Assembly (NCBI GenBank): GCA_039028935.1
Contig: JBCCHD010000003.1
Span: 62,001 to 126,000 of the forward strand
Source of the DNA: Pseudomonadota bacterium
Lineage (GTDB): Bacteria > Pseudomonadota > Gammaproteobacteria > Steroidobacterales > SZUA-146
Reading direction: 5' to 3'
Length of the DNA stretch: 64,000 bases
Below the pieces are notes generated by a model. The model did no database searches. It saw nothing but the letters and a program-made list of their open reading frames with translations, and had not been told where the DNA came from. Position 1 is the first letter of the stretch. The number at the start of each line of letters is the position of its first letter. Shown here in pieces: positions 54,892 through 64,000 of this stretch. A program made the position numbers and the translations under genes.

Positions 54892-55395
54892 CTAATGCAT
54901 AGCGATCGGATCGGGGTTAGCCGACGATCGTAGCGACGGTTCGATCGAGGTCGTCGCGTGTTCAAAATGAAGACCGCGTCGCGCAAAGTCACGACATAGA
55001 TCGGCGGCACTGAGTAAGAACTGTCCCTGAAAGCCCTCGTCGACCAGCGAATTGCAGTACGCTTTGGCATTCATGACATTACCGTCGTACAGCGCATCTA
55101 ATACCTGCAAGATTGCCTGCTCACGTTGATCGATAAATCGTTGACAGACCGGCGGCCACGTTTTGATCGTTGCGCGCTGCTCCGATAGACAGACGGCGAG
55201 CTCGCATAAATTAAGGTAGCCCTGATCGAGCCCGGCCTGCGAAAAGCTTTGCCAAACGCAGGGTAGCGAGGCGGTACGATGACCCGACGCAACGGGATAC
55301 AAATGCCGCAATCCCCACACCGTTAGCTGTGCGCCAATCGGTAAGGTTAGAAACAATGGAGGCTGGTTAAGGTCGTTCTGGATCAATGGGGTCAC
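54892..55395 (-). CDS. Uncharacterised protein with a Fur-box upstream
   Basis: 167 aa, no recognised family. No signal peptide or clear membrane helix; six cysteines (C46, C64, C69, C84, C113, C133 approximately) in a mostly helical sequence, which could bind metal or form disulfides. The GTG at 55395 is the longest start; a TTG nine bases further in follows AAGG. A 7-1-7 Fur-like palindrome lies about 55 bp upstream, so expression under iron limitation is suspected. Sits next to ahpCF but on the opposite strand. Confidence 0.6.
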   Translation of the reverse strand: MTPLIQNDLNQPPLFLTLPIGAQLTVWGLRHLYPVASGHRTASLPCVWQSFSQAGLDQGYLNLCELAVCLSEQRATIKTWPPVCQRFIDQREQAILQVLDALYDGNVMNAKAYCNSLVDEGFQGQFLLSAADLCRDFARRGLHFEHATTSIEPSLRSSANPDPIAMH

Positions 55396-55890
55396 CTTGC
55401 AACTGCTGTTGACCCCTCGATGTTAATGCGAATGAATCTTATTTACAAGTGAGAATTATTCTCGAATTGATGACATAACGTCTGACCCGTGAACCTGACA
55501 GCGCGTCAGCAACCTCGCGTGGCAACCGACCCAAACGGCGGACGGTTCGCTGGACACAATATCTTGTAACCGTTTGATAGCGAACTACTAAATACGGGAT
55601 TGCAGGCGCCTGTGGGCCGTCTCCCGCCTCGTCCGTACGTACCCAGTCGTCGCCGCGCTGAGTCGGCATGAATTGTTAGGCTCGGCTCTGGGCTGATCGC
55701 TGTTGGCACGCGTGTTGCGCGAAAGACCATGGGCGGTCCATGGGATGTCGGATTCCTCTTTAAGAGGGGAAAACCGTCGTCTAAACAGCGACATAAACTC
55801 GTCGATAGTCGGTGTTGACGCCCGGTAAATGGCGGGGTCGACGCGATGCACGGTGCGGCGAGTTCATGGCGGTTGTCTTGCGTGCTGAGA
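55396..55890. other. Non-coding stretch before the MATE gene
   Basis: 495 bp between the 167-aa gene and the 3' end of the MATE gene. Apart from the Fur-like palindrome nothing is recognisable; the open frames in it have no family features. Confidence 0.4.
55450..55464. promoter_or_regulatory. Fur-box-like palindrome
   Basis: TGAGAAT-T-ATTCTCG, containing the perfect palindrome GAGAAT-T-ATTCTC, fits the 7-1-7 Fur consensus. It precedes the 167-aa gene. A similar TGAGAAT core occurs at 35040-35054. Confidence 0.65.
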
Positions 55891-57270
55891 CTATTCGGCC
55901 ATAACGCGCGCGATTGCTTCGGGAGTCTTCCAACGCCCGTGCCACAAGCGGCCCACAAACACGATAGCGATGGCGAAAATCATGAAGCAAAATGCGATCC
56001 AAGACGCTTTTGCCCCAAGATTCCAGACGCGAATAATCAAAAACTGCGCGACTAACATCGCCCAATGCAACGAGACGGACGCCACCATGATCCATCGAGT
56101 GTCTCCTGCGCCGCGCAATATGCCGCTTGATACTAAGATCACGGCATCGGCAACCAGGTAACTGGACAGACCGATCATCATGAAGGCGGTCAACTCACGG
56201 ATGGCAGTAAAGTCGCCTGTCGGTGGTGCGAAGACTTCGACCAGAGGATAGCGAAACACAATGTACGCTAATGCCAGCACGCCGGCATACAACATGGCGA
56301 CCGAGAAGGCCGCCGTGGTCACTTCATTGACGCGCGTCATATCGCCACGCCCCACGTAGCGGCCCACCATGCTGATGATGCCGACATTTAGACCGATTAA
56401 TGGAATGAACGAGAGAATGTCCCAGTTAAAAACGATGGCCGCGGCCGCGCCCTCTGTGATGCCGTAAGACTGGAACATCAACAAAAAGAGATTAAACGCC
56501 GCGACATTCAAAAAGAGCTCGAGACCAGAGGGAAAACCGAGCCGCCAGTAGCGTTTAAGAATACGCGGTTCCAATGTGAACGAGCGCATGACGCCAAACG
56601 CGTCACGGTGTTTCTTGCGAAAGTAAAACCAGGCGAAGAGCGAAAACGACAAAACGGTGGCGACAACGGTTGAGATGGCCGCGCCGGCAATCCCCAATTC
56701 TGGAAAACCGAATTTGCCAAAGGCCATCGCGTAGCACAGCGGCACGTTAATAATGAGCCCAAACACATCGCAGATCATCACAATGTGCGTGCGACCAATG
56801 CCTGCGAAATAGGACGATAACACCACTTTAGCAAGCGTAATGAGAATGCCTGACATAAGGATCAGGTAATACACGCGTTCTAAAGCGACCTGTTCGGGTG
56901 GGTGATCCATGCTCTCGAACACACCAGCGACCAAAAAGGTGATCAACGTCAGAAACGGCAAGCTCATCAGCGTCATGATCCAGCCCTGCGTCACGACTTT
57001 TGTGCACTTTTCGACTTCATCTGCGCCAAGATACTGCGCGGCCATGGCGTTGGCGTAAGAGAGCAACCCGATGAAAAAACTGAAAGAGAAAAAGGCCGCG
57101 ACGCCACCACCCATTGAGGCGGCGATGTGCACTGGATCGATTTGGGACATGAAATATCGATCAGTGAAAATCATAACGGCGAACGCGCCCTGCGACACTA
57201 CCATTGGCAGCGCCAGTTTCAGTAGTTCGATCGTGGTGCGTCGATCAAAATAGCGACCGATTGAATTCAT
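55891..57270 (-). CDS. MATE-family multidrug/Na+ efflux transporter
   Basis: 459 aa, 12 membrane segments in two MatE halves; LALPMVVSQGAFAVMIFTDRYF near the N-terminus and RLGFPSGLELFLN at the start of the second half are typical of NorM-type pumps. Exports cationic compounds in exchange for Na+ or H+. ATG 57270 (MNSIGRYFDRR) chosen; the frame continues to 57360 without conserved sequence. Confidence 0.9.
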   Translation of the reverse strand: MNSIGRYFDRRTTIELLKLALPMVVSQGAFAVMIFTDRYFMSQIDPVHIAASMGGGVAAFFSFSFFIGLLSYANAMAAQYLGADEVEKCTKVVTQGWIMTLMSLPFLTLITFLVAGVFESMDHPPEQVALERVYYLILMSGILITLAKVVLSSYFAGIGRTHIVMICDVFGLIINVPLCYAMAFGKFGFPELGIAGAAISTVVATVLSFSLFAWFYFRKKHRDAFGVMRSFTLEPRILKRYWRLGFPSGLELFLNVAAFNLFLLMFQSYGITEGAAAAIVFNWDILSFIPLIGLNVGIISMVGRYVGRGDMTRVNEVTTAAFSVAMLYAGVLALAYIVFRYPLVEVFAPPTGDFTAIRELTAFMMIGLSSYLVADAVILVSSGILRGAGDTRWIMVASVSLHWAMLVAQFLIIRVWNLGAKASWIAFCFMIFAIAIVFVGRLWHGRWKTPEAIARVMAE

Positions 57271-58027
57271 GGGTTTGTCACCGCGTGCGTGATGTGGATA
57301 GTCGGTTGTTGTCCTCAGGCGTGATTCTACTGCCGGAACACCGAGCAACGCTATCCACAATTACCTTGGCCGTTTTGCTCGATGTGCCGAGCATAAAAAG
57401 GCGTGATGGTGTCCGCTCACCCGCGCGTACTGATACGGCCGAGCGATCGCCGTGACCGATCACGGGGTCAACAATCAAAAAGAGTGGGCACAGGGTTCAG
57501 TGGTATGGGATAAACCGCCAAACAGCGTGCGATATCTCGATGCGTTGTCGTTTGGGTGGAGGCAGGAGGCGACACAAAAGGCGGCGCCAACGGAGTTCGG
57601 TGTCTGGCAGGGAAGCCGTGTCGCGTCGTTCGAGCCGCGTCATGAATGCGAACCACTCAGTAGTGATGGTAGGCCTGTGCTGTCGGACTGCTGAGGCGAT
57701 AGGGCCAACGGTATAGCGTTGCAATATCGTCACAAATTGTCACAACAAAACGTTGGTGTGTGGCCATAGGGTAACGCCACATTCTGTGACGATCTGCCTA
57801 ACGTAAGTGCATCGCTAGAACCGAAAGGCGTTTCGGGGTTGATCGCTTAAACAGCGTGAATACAGCGTTTTACGCTCCCCCGATATTCGTCGCCATAAGA
57901 CAAGCGGTGTGCAGCAGGCAACGTCGCTTCTTATCCACAACGGCTTGGCGATAGCTCAATCGACAGGGAGAGAGGCAAGTTTAGTCGCTTGAGATATGTA
58001 AAACGGACGCTGTTTTGCTGACGAAAT
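57271..58027. other. Long non-coding stretch with three TATCCACA motifs
   Basis: 757 bp without a convincing gene. It holds TGTGGATAG (57293-57301), CTATCCACA (57351-57359) and TTATCCACA (57931-57939). The last is a perfect DnaA-box sequence; the first two form a 9-bp inverted repeat 49 bp apart. GTCACAAATTGTCACAA lies near 57728-57745. No dnaA, dnaN or gidA gene is nearby. Confidence 0.5.
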
Positions 58028-59995
58028 ATGTCAACATTACAGTGCAGGTCACAAAAGATCCGCCCTAGGGAATGGCGCGATCGAATAAGAATTTGGGTAC
58101 AGATTATGGCTTTTCAAATCGCATTAGAAGCGGCGCTTGCGCCTTTTATTTTCTTTGGTTGTGAGGTCGCTGCACTGGATCACAATACGATGCAACGGGC
58201 GTCGGATGTGGGCTCGAGCGAGTGCGTGGTGGCACAACCGTTGGCGGCCATTGATCGATTGAACACCGCTCGTTTAGGGGCCTGTTCCATCACAGGGCAG
58301 TCGGCCAGCAAACAGCCAGTTAATAGTCCGATCGGTTCACCGCACATCGGTGACCTGCCCGGAGGCAATTTGGGCGGTGTATTTACCGGCTCGCAACCCG
58401 GTGGCGCGATCAACCCTGCACCGCCTGGTGTTAATGCGCCTGCCGTCACCCTCATCGCTAATCCCAGCACGATTCAGACCGGACAAACCGCGATGCTGGT
58501 TTGGGAAGGACGCAACGTGGACCGGTGCGTTGGCGGAGGCGGCTGGTCCGGCGAACGTAACACGACTGGCACCGAGTCGACGACAACGCTTTCTGACGAC
58601 ACCACTTACACGCTTCGCTGTGATGGGCCGAACGGTCAAATAGTCGGCAGCGTGGTGGTTAACGTATTTAATCCTAACCCACCACCCACGCTGAGCTTTA
58701 GTGCCAATCCGGCGACCATCGATGGCGGCACGGCGTCGACATTGTCCTGGTCTGCCAGTAACGCGGATTTTTGCGTGGCTAGCGGCGGTTGGAGCGGTAT
58801 GCAAACCCTGGTTGGTTCGCAATCGACCGGTGCACTCAACGAAACGAGCACCTACACATTGGCATGCGCCGGATCCGGTGGGTGGGTGTCCGACACCCTT
58901 GTCGTAACGGTCGATGGGGCACCTGCGCCGCCCGCGGTGTTTGCCAAAAATTCGATCGATACGGATCGAGCCCCGTGGGGTAAGAACTTAGCTGACGTCG
59001 ACGGGGATGGCGAACTCGATATCCTGACCGGCGGTGGTTTACTGGGCTCGGATGTGTACTGGTATCGCTCGCCGAATTGGGAGCGTTTTCAGATCGGCTC
59101 CGTTGGTGGAGGTGACGATCTTCAGGCCGGTGACATCAACGGCGACGGCGCAATCGATATCGTTGTCAATCGGGACCCGATTGCGTGGTATGAAAACCCC
59201 GTTGGCTCGGGCGGTAACGTTGAAGATCCATGGCTGGCCCATACGATCGTACCCTATCGCTCGCACGACATTGCACTGGTTGATATGAATAGCGACAACA
59301 AGCTCGACGTGGTCGTTCGTTTCGCTGGGGTCACGTTTGGCACGACGCGGGTGTTTCTGCAAGGCGCAACGCCAGATACCTGGACCACGGTGATTCTCAG
59401 TAACGATTCCAACGGCACGGGCGGACTGAAAGTGGCTGACATTGATGATGACGGTAAACCGGATGTCCTCGGCGACGGCTATTGGCTGCGGCAACCGGAT
59501 GGCGATATCACGGTTGGCGGTGACTGGCAGCGTTACCCGATCGGTGACTGGCCGGCCGGTTCAAGTATCGACGCGGCCGATCTCAATGGTGACGGCAACA
59601 TCGACGTAACGCTCGCGGTGTCGGAAGTGGGAGTCGGCGAATTTTCGTGGTTTGAAGCGCCCGATGATCCACTGACCCAGCCCTGGATTCGACATGTGAT
59701 TGACAGCTCGGTGGAAGACGTTCATCGACATCACCTTGTCGATCTGAATAACGATGGTCAGCTCGATATTCTGTTTGCCGAGATGTTCCAGTCACAAACC
59801 GATCGCGTTGGTGTGTATTACAATGACGGTAACGCGGAAAGTTGGACGCTTGATATTCTTGAAACGCATGCGTCGCACAACCTCGCCATCGGGGATATCG
59901 GAAACGATGGCGACATCGACTTTCTGGGGTCTAACTGGCAGCTCAATGCGCCTGCGGGTGGTGATATATTCCTTTGGATTAACGAGTCTAACTGA
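58028..59995 (+). CDS. Exported Ig-like/FG-GAP (VCBS) repeat protein
   Basis: 655 aa. A hydrophobic segment at about residues 27-47 may be a signal. Two Ig-like repeats follow (about 145-215 and 222-295), each with a CVGGGGWSG or CVASGGWSG turn and a paired Cys. Then come at least five FG-GAP/VCBS-type calcium motifs of the form DxDGDGxxD (DVDGDGELD, DINGDGAID, DIDDDGKPD, DLNGDGNID, DLNNDGQLD), forming a likely beta propeller. Probably secreted adhesive or carbohydrate-binding. No Shine-Dalgarno at 58028; an ATG at 58106 is an alternative. A terminator follows. Confidence 0.82.
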   Translation: MSTLQCRSQKIRPREWRDRIRIWVQIMAFQIALEAALAPFIFFGCEVAALDHNTMQRASDVGSSECVVAQPLAAIDRLNTARLGACSITGQSASKQPVNSPIGSPHIGDLPGGNLGGVFTGSQPGGAINPAPPGVNAPAVTLIANPSTIQTGQTAMLVWEGRNVDRCVGGGGWSGERNTTGTESTTTLSDDTTYTLRCDGPNGQIVGSVVVNVFNPNPPPTLSFSANPATIDGGTASTLSWSASNADFCVASGGWSGMQTLVGSQSTGALNETSTYTLACAGSGGWVSDTLVVTVDGAPAPPAVFAKNSIDTDRAPWGKNLADVDGDGELDILTGGGLLGSDVYWYRSPNWERFQIGSVGGGDDLQAGDINGDGAIDIVVNRDPIAWYENPVGSGGNVEDPWLAHTIVPYRSHDIALVDMNSDNKLDVVVRFAGVTFGTTRVFLQGATPDTWTTVILSNDSNGTGGLKVADIDDDGKPDVLGDGYWLRQPDGDITVGGDWQRYPIGDWPAGSSIDAADLNGDGNIDVTLAVSEVGVGEFSWFEAPDDPLTQPWIRHVIDSSVEDVHRHHLVDLNNDGQLDILFAEMFQSQTDRVGVYYNDGNAESWTLDILETHASHNLAIGDIGNDGDIDFLGSNWQLNAPAGGDIFLWINESN

Positions 59996-60016
59996 TTCAC
60001 GCAAAACCTCGCTTAG

Positions 60017-60046
60017 AAAAACGCCCGCGTCGCGGGCGTTTTTTTA
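60017..60046. terminator. Rho-independent terminator after FG-GAP gene
   Basis: ACGCCCGC-GTC-GCGGGCGT stem flanked by A5 and T7, so it can act in both directions, also serving the convergent sugar porter. Confidence 0.9.
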
Positions 60047-60165
60047 TGCGTTGACTCAGTGTTAAAAGTTCGAGCCTTACCGTGTCCGTGGGGTGGCGCT
60101 CCGATTGACGTTCGCAGGTTAAGCGCGTTCGGACTGTGTGGTCAGGATGAGCCCATAACCTGGAC

Positions 60166-61722
60166 CTAAGCGGCAAGTTCGAGCTCAAGCTGCTCGAGTG
60201 ACTTGCCACGCGTTTCGGGCATGAGCCAAACCATCAGCATAAGAAATACTACGGCCGAGGCGGCGTAAAGCATAAAGGTACCGGCACTACCCAGCGTCGC
60301 CAGCTCCCATGGGAAAACGAATTGCACCAGCCAGGATACGCCGCTGTTCACCGTTCCCATTAGGGCAATGCACAGCCCTCGAATTCGGTTTGGGAAAATT
60401 TCAGAAAACAACACCCACATCACGGGGCCCAACGAAAAGGCGAACGATGCGACGAATCCCATAATGCCAATTAGGATGATATTGGCGTTCATGTGGACGG
60501 CGGCTTGAATAATGGCGGCCTCGTGTTTGACCAGTGCGGTTTTTCCAATGACGGCTTCCGCCGCGGCTTTAAAGGCAACATCATTTTCAAAGCGCTGCCC
60601 GACAAGTGGCTCAAGGCCGCTGAGGCTGTGTTGATCCGACAGCATGACAAATTGCTCGATCGGAAGCTCATAGTACGCGGCATAAAACCCATACGCCGCC
60701 AGCGCCATACTGACCGCGACGCCCGCCAGCCCAGCGAGCATTAACGGTTTACGGCCAATTTTATCGATCAAGGCGATCGCCAGTAGCGTGAATACGACAT
60801 TGATGAGACCGACATAGGTTGCTTGGGCAAACGCGGCATTTGTTCCAACACCACTTTGCTCAAAGATAGTCGGCGCATAAAAAAACACGACATTTATGCC
60901 GCTGCTTTGTTGCGCAACCCCCGCTATGAGTCCAATCACAAGTACTCGTCTCAGTTCGGGGCGAAACAGGTCGCGAATTTTTCCGATCAGCCGATCCGTA
61001 GCATCCACGGAACTGGCAGCGATGCGCTGCACGAGATCGTCGATCTGTCCGGCTGGTGCGATCCGCGCTAATATTCGGCGCGCCTCGTCGGTACGGTTCT
61101 GCAGCACGAGATAGCGCGGGCTTTCGGGTGCGAGCAGCATAAAAAAGAAATACGCCAGTGCAGGTAGCGCCTCCAATCCAAGCATATAGCGCCAGGCGTT
61201 GTGTTCGAGTGATAGCGCTAACGCCAGGTCGGACTGGCCCTGGCTAAGATTTAGAATGAAGTAGTTAGCAAAGTATGCGGCGGAAAAACCGACCACAATA
61301 TTGAGCTGATTGATCGATACCATGCGACCACGAAGATGCGCCGGTGCTAGCTCCGCAATGTAGATGGGCGCTAGCATCAGCGTACCGAAGGCCAGCCCGC
61401 CAATAAATCGGGCAATCAAAAGCGTAGTGGCATCGGGAGCCAGTGCGGACGCCACTGCAGACACTGAGTAAAGCACAGCAAGTCCGAGCATGACTTTTTT
61501 ACGGCCGATGTAGTCTGCCAACGGCCCAACAACGAGTGCCGCGACTATCGCCCCCAAACTGGGTGCACTGACAATGGCGCCAATCCACCATTCGTTTAGC
61601 GCAAAGTCATTGCTGACAAAGCCGACGACGCCGGAAATGACGGCGGCATCAAAACCAAACAGAAAACCGCCAAGTGAAATGATCGTTGCGTAGAATAAGG
61701 CGGTGCGGTCGGTGGGGTTCAT
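60166..61722 (-). CDS. Sugar porter family MFS transporter
   Basis: 518 aa, 12 transmembrane segments. Sugar-porter signatures GGFLFGFDAAVISG near residue 18, PLADYIGRKK, the RFIGGLAFG block, PIYIAELAPAHLRGR near residue 121, QQSSGINVVFFYAP in helix 7, and the closing PETRGKSLEQLE. A long loop (residues about 345-405) between helices 9 and 10 is unusual for bacterial XylE-type porters. Imports a monosaccharide, probably with protons. Divergent from the epimerase gene. Confidence 0.92.
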   Translation of the reverse strand: MNPTDRTALFYATIISLGGFLFGFDAAVISGVVGFVSNDFALNEWWIGAIVSAPSLGAIVAALVVGPLADYIGRKKVMLGLAVLYSVSAVASALAPDATTLLIARFIGGLAFGTLMLAPIYIAELAPAHLRGRMVSINQLNIVVGFSAAYFANYFILNLSQGQSDLALALSLEHNAWRYMLGLEALPALAYFFFMLLAPESPRYLVLQNRTDEARRILARIAPAGQIDDLVQRIAASSVDATDRLIGKIRDLFRPELRRVLVIGLIAGVAQQSSGINVVFFYAPTIFEQSGVGTNAAFAQATYVGLINVVFTLLAIALIDKIGRKPLMLAGLAGVAVSMALAAYGFYAAYYELPIEQFVMLSDQHSLSGLEPLVGQRFENDVAFKAAAEAVIGKTALVKHEAAIIQAAVHMNANIILIGIMGFVASFAFSLGPVMWVLFSEIFPNRIRGLCIALMGTVNSGVSWLVQFVFPWELATLGSAGTFMLYAASAVVFLMLMVWLMPETRGKSLEQLELELAA

Positions 61723-61829
61723 CGAAACGAGTTCCGGTGGTCGCGGTAAGGCGGGCGATGCTAGTCGTGTTCAGCCACACTGTAAGTGTCTACAATTCGA
61801 ACTTCAATACGTCGGTTATGGAATAGATA

Positions 61830-62813
61830 ATGAACACCCATTCGCTTCCTGATATCCACGCTTGTGAAATCGTATCGCACTCGGGTCTGCGCCTGAGGGT
61901 ACTGAATCTTGGAGCTACCTTGCAGTCAGTCGAGGTGCCGACGCACGCCGGTGTTCTAAGCGCAATACTCCAACATGAGCGGATCGACAACTATCATACG
62001 GACACTGTCTTTCTGGGTAATACGATTGGACGCTATACCAACCGCATTAAGGCCGCGAATTTTGCGTTGGATGGGAAAGCGGTCTTGCTGGATGCCAATG
62101 AAAACCCGGCAGGCAATTGCCTACATGGCGGTGACTGGGGGTTTCATCGGCGTTATTGGTCGCTTGAGCGTGCGCCTGATGGTCAATCCATCACCTGTTT
62201 TTATCGGTCGGCGCACGGTGAATGTGGTTTTCCCGGAAATCTCGATGTGACGGTCACGTATCGACTCATCGGGGAGTATGGTTTTGGCATCGAATTTGAA
62301 GCTCATACCGATCGCGATACGGTGGTGAGCTTAACTAATCACGCTTATTTCAATCTTGATTTAATCCCAACAACTATCGATACGCATTCGCTCGCTGTGT
62401 ATGCAGGCGCCTATACGCCCACTGATAAACACCTTATTCCAACCGGGTCGATCTGCGATGTGTCGCACACCCGATTCGATCTGCGTGAGCAGTCCTCGCT
62501 CGATCGTGCGGAAAATGCTGGTGTGTTCGATCACAACTTTGTGTTACCAAACGTTGGCGGGCGATTGCAGCGGGCGGCGGAACTGCGCGGCGCGGACGGT
62601 ATCGGCATGGTGTTTTACACAACCCAACCAGGTCTGCAGGTCTATACCGGGGAGTATCTGACAGAGCCGTTTGTGCCGCGTCAGGGCCTTTGCCTTGAGA
62701 GTCAGTGTTTTCCTGATTCCCCAAATCAGGCTGACTTTCCCAGCGCCGTGGTGCGTGCCGGTGATACCTACCGGGCGAACAACGTCTACGAATTTTCGGT
62801 CGGAACCCTTTAA
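61830..62813 (+). CDS. galM: Aldose 1-epimerase (galactose mutarotase)
   Basis: 327 aa. NCLHGGDWGFHRRYW near residue 94 carries the first catalytic His, TNHAYFNL the second, and YTGEYL near residue 272 the catalytic Glu. Interconverts alpha and beta anomers of hexoses. Divergently paired with the sugar porter 107 bp away, suggesting joint use of an imported sugar. Confidence 0.93.
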   Translation: MNTHSLPDIHACEIVSHSGLRLRVLNLGATLQSVEVPTHAGVLSAILQHERIDNYHTDTVFLGNTIGRYTNRIKAANFALDGKAVLLDANENPAGNCLHGGDWGFHRRYWSLERAPDGQSITCFYRSAHGECGFPGNLDVTVTYRLIGEYGFGIEFEAHTDRDTVVSLTNHAYFNLDLIPTTIDTHSLAVYAGAYTPTDKHLIPTGSICDVSHTRFDLREQSSLDRAENAGVFDHNFVLPNVGGRLQRAAELRGADGIGMVFYTTQPGLQVYTGEYLTEPFVPRQGLCLESQCFPDSPNQADFPSAVVRAGDTYRANNVYEFSVGTL

Positions 62814-62913
62814 CGCCGTAGCGATCCAAAGACAGGCGCGCCAGAAACTACTGCCGATTTTAGGCCAGTCTGCGCATCGAGGGTGTCGCACGCGCGTTCA
62901 TACAGGGGGCAAT

Positions 62914-64000
62914 ATGGATAAGATTAAGTGGACGGCGTTGCTGCTAGTGCTGCTAAGCGCGGGTTTGTTGATTTTACAACAGAGCAAAGTTGGCGATTCG
63001 GGGCAGATTGCATCGGATAATGTGCTGGTGACGACGTATCTTGAGGCGGATCAACGTTGGCGCGACAGGCTTGAGGAAATCAGCGCCGGGCCGGGCACCT
63101 ATGAAGAAAAGGATCCTCAGCTGGAAGTGGTGCGACAACAACGGCCGGATGCAGAGCCGGCTGTGTCCGCTGCGATACGCTTAACACAGTCCGATGCGTC
63201 GCTTGACGACAAGACGCGCGCTGCCGATTTTTTAATCTATCGTGCGCAAGGTGCGGAACATCGCGATGAGGCGATTCTCAAAGGCATGAAGGCCATGGCC
63301 AAGCTCGACGCCGATTATTCGGAATGGCAAAAGGCGCTGCTTCTTGCCGATATCTACATGCCTCCGGGATTCAACACAACACTGGATGCGTTCTTCGAAG
63401 AATTCGACACGTACGTGTCACAGCCTAACGCACGCGCCGCGGCTCGCTATCATGCCGCTATGCGACGCATGATGCTCGCCAATCGAGGCGACGAAGCGGT
63501 GGAGGTTCGCGCGGCGCATCGTGCGCGGGCGCTCGAGCTGGCGCAGGGATTGAGTGTGGGGGTAGAGAACGACACATTAATGAGGCGACAGCCCCCTGAT
63601 CAAAAGGGTGAGCGTCAGCCTTATCCGACCTTTTCGGTTGCGGAGAAAGAGTTACTGTTTTTGTTGAACGCGGTGACGCTGGGTCAGCCTCTACCTAACG
63701 TCGAACAACCCGCGATCGAGGGTCACACAGATTCACTGGCCGCGTACCGAGGCCGCACGGTGCTGCTGGATTTTTGGGCGACCTGGTGTTCGCCGTGCAT
63801 CGACGCGTTGCCAACCCTCGACACGTTAAAAGCCGAACTTCCCGATGAGAAGTTTGAAATTATCTCCATCAATACAGACGCAGAGTTGGAAACGCTGAGC
63901 CGTTTTCTAAACGAACGGCCAATGCCATGGGTACATTGGTATGTGGGCGAATACTCCCCTTGGTTGCAGCAGTGGTCGATCCGCGGCTTCCCCACGTATA
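62914..64000 (+). CDS. TlpA-like thioredoxin-fold protein, truncated by the window edge
   Basis: At least 362 aa; no stop before the right edge. An N-terminal signal anchor (WTALLLVLLSAGLLIL) is followed by a helical, Arg-rich domain of about 240 residues and a C-terminal thioredoxin-like domain. The latter has the redox motif WCSPC (near residue 289) after VLLDFWATW and reads RGFPTY at the edge. Periplasmic thiol-disulfide reductase or cytochrome-maturation-like role is inferred from the fold. The start was found by reading the sequence; GGGGGC lies just upstream. Confidence 0.85.
   Translation, partial: MDKIKWTALLLVLLSAGLLILQQSKVGDSGQIASDNVLVTTYLEADQRWRDRLEEISAGPGTYEEKDPQLEVVRQQRPDAEPAVSAAIRLTQSDASLDDKTRAADFLIYRAQGAEHRDEAILKGMKAMAKLDADYSEWQKALLLADIYMPPGFNTTLDAFFEEFDTYVSQPNARAAARYHAAMRRMMLANRGDEAVEVRAAHRARALELAQGLSVGVENDTLMRRQPPDQKGERQPYPTFSVAEKELLFLLNAVTLGQPLPNVEQPAIEGHTDSLAAYRGRTVLLDFWATWCSPCIDALPTLDTLKAELPDEKFEIISINTDAELETLSRFLNERPMPWVHWYVGEYSPWLQQWSIRGFPTY

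Noticed and set aside
55506-55958. 150-aa minus-strand frame between the Fur-box gene and the MATE gene
   Set aside because: Overlaps the MATE 3' end, composition unlike its neighbours, no motif.
57452-57694. 80-aa plus-strand frame in the gap before the FG-GAP gene
   Set aside because: No family features and no convincing ribosome site.

Overview
The window is dominated by a photosynthesis gene cluster (PGC) of a purple, anoxygenic phototrophic proteobacterium. The first ~34.8 kb hold BchG, the dark-operative reductases BchNBL and BchXYZ, Mg-chelatase BchHID, carotenoid genes, the reaction-centre genes puhA and pufLM, LH1 genes pufBA, and the regulator pair PpsR/PpaA. The rest (~35-64 kb) is chromosomal housekeeping and cell-envelope genes. 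The divergent ilvY/ilvC pair, the PEP-CTERM/VPLPA-CTERM proteins with sigma54-like promoters, Fur-type boxes and an ahpCF pair favour a gammaproteobacterium, perhaps an aerobic anoxygenic phototroph. That placement is inference; no rRNA gene is present.

Layout. 1-4.6 kb (minus strand): a PucC-family BCD transporter, bchG, ppsR and ppaA; bchP probably lies just left of the window. 4.9-22.8 kb (plus strand): one tightly coupled series bchF-N-B-H-L-M-lhaA-puhA-puhB-puhC-puhE-bchI-D-O-DUF3422, most genes overlapping by a few bases. 22.8-27 kb: crtB, convergent crtC, then crtE-crtF. 27-34.7 kb: bchC-X-Y-Z-pufQ-B-A-L-M, ending in a strong terminator. 35-47.3 kb: four PEP/VPLPA-CTERM proteins interspersed with an azurin-type copper lipoprotein, a peptidase-pxpABC operon, cysK, and ilvY/ilvC. 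47.6-64 kb: a Kef-type antiporter, msrB, a diguanylate cyclase, ahpC/ahpF, a small unknown Fur-box pair, a MATE pump, an FG-GAP protein, a sugar porter with an aldose epimerase, and a truncated TlpA-like protein.

How it works together. BchHID, BchM, BchNBL, BchF, BchXYZ, BchC and BchG carry most of the route from protoporphyrin to bacteriochlorophyll. CrtE, CrtB, CrtC and CrtF supply carotenoid steps. LhaA, PuhB, PuhC and PuhE (with BCD transport) assemble PuhA-PufLM with LH1. PpsR sites (TGT-N12-ACA or near matches) sit at the promoters of bchG, bchF, crtE and bchC. Notable absences within the cluster are acsF (expected between puhC and puhE), crtI and crtD, and pufC. They may be encoded elsewhere. 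An azurin-like lipoprotein starts 1.3 kb after pufM and is a candidate, unproven, electron carrier.
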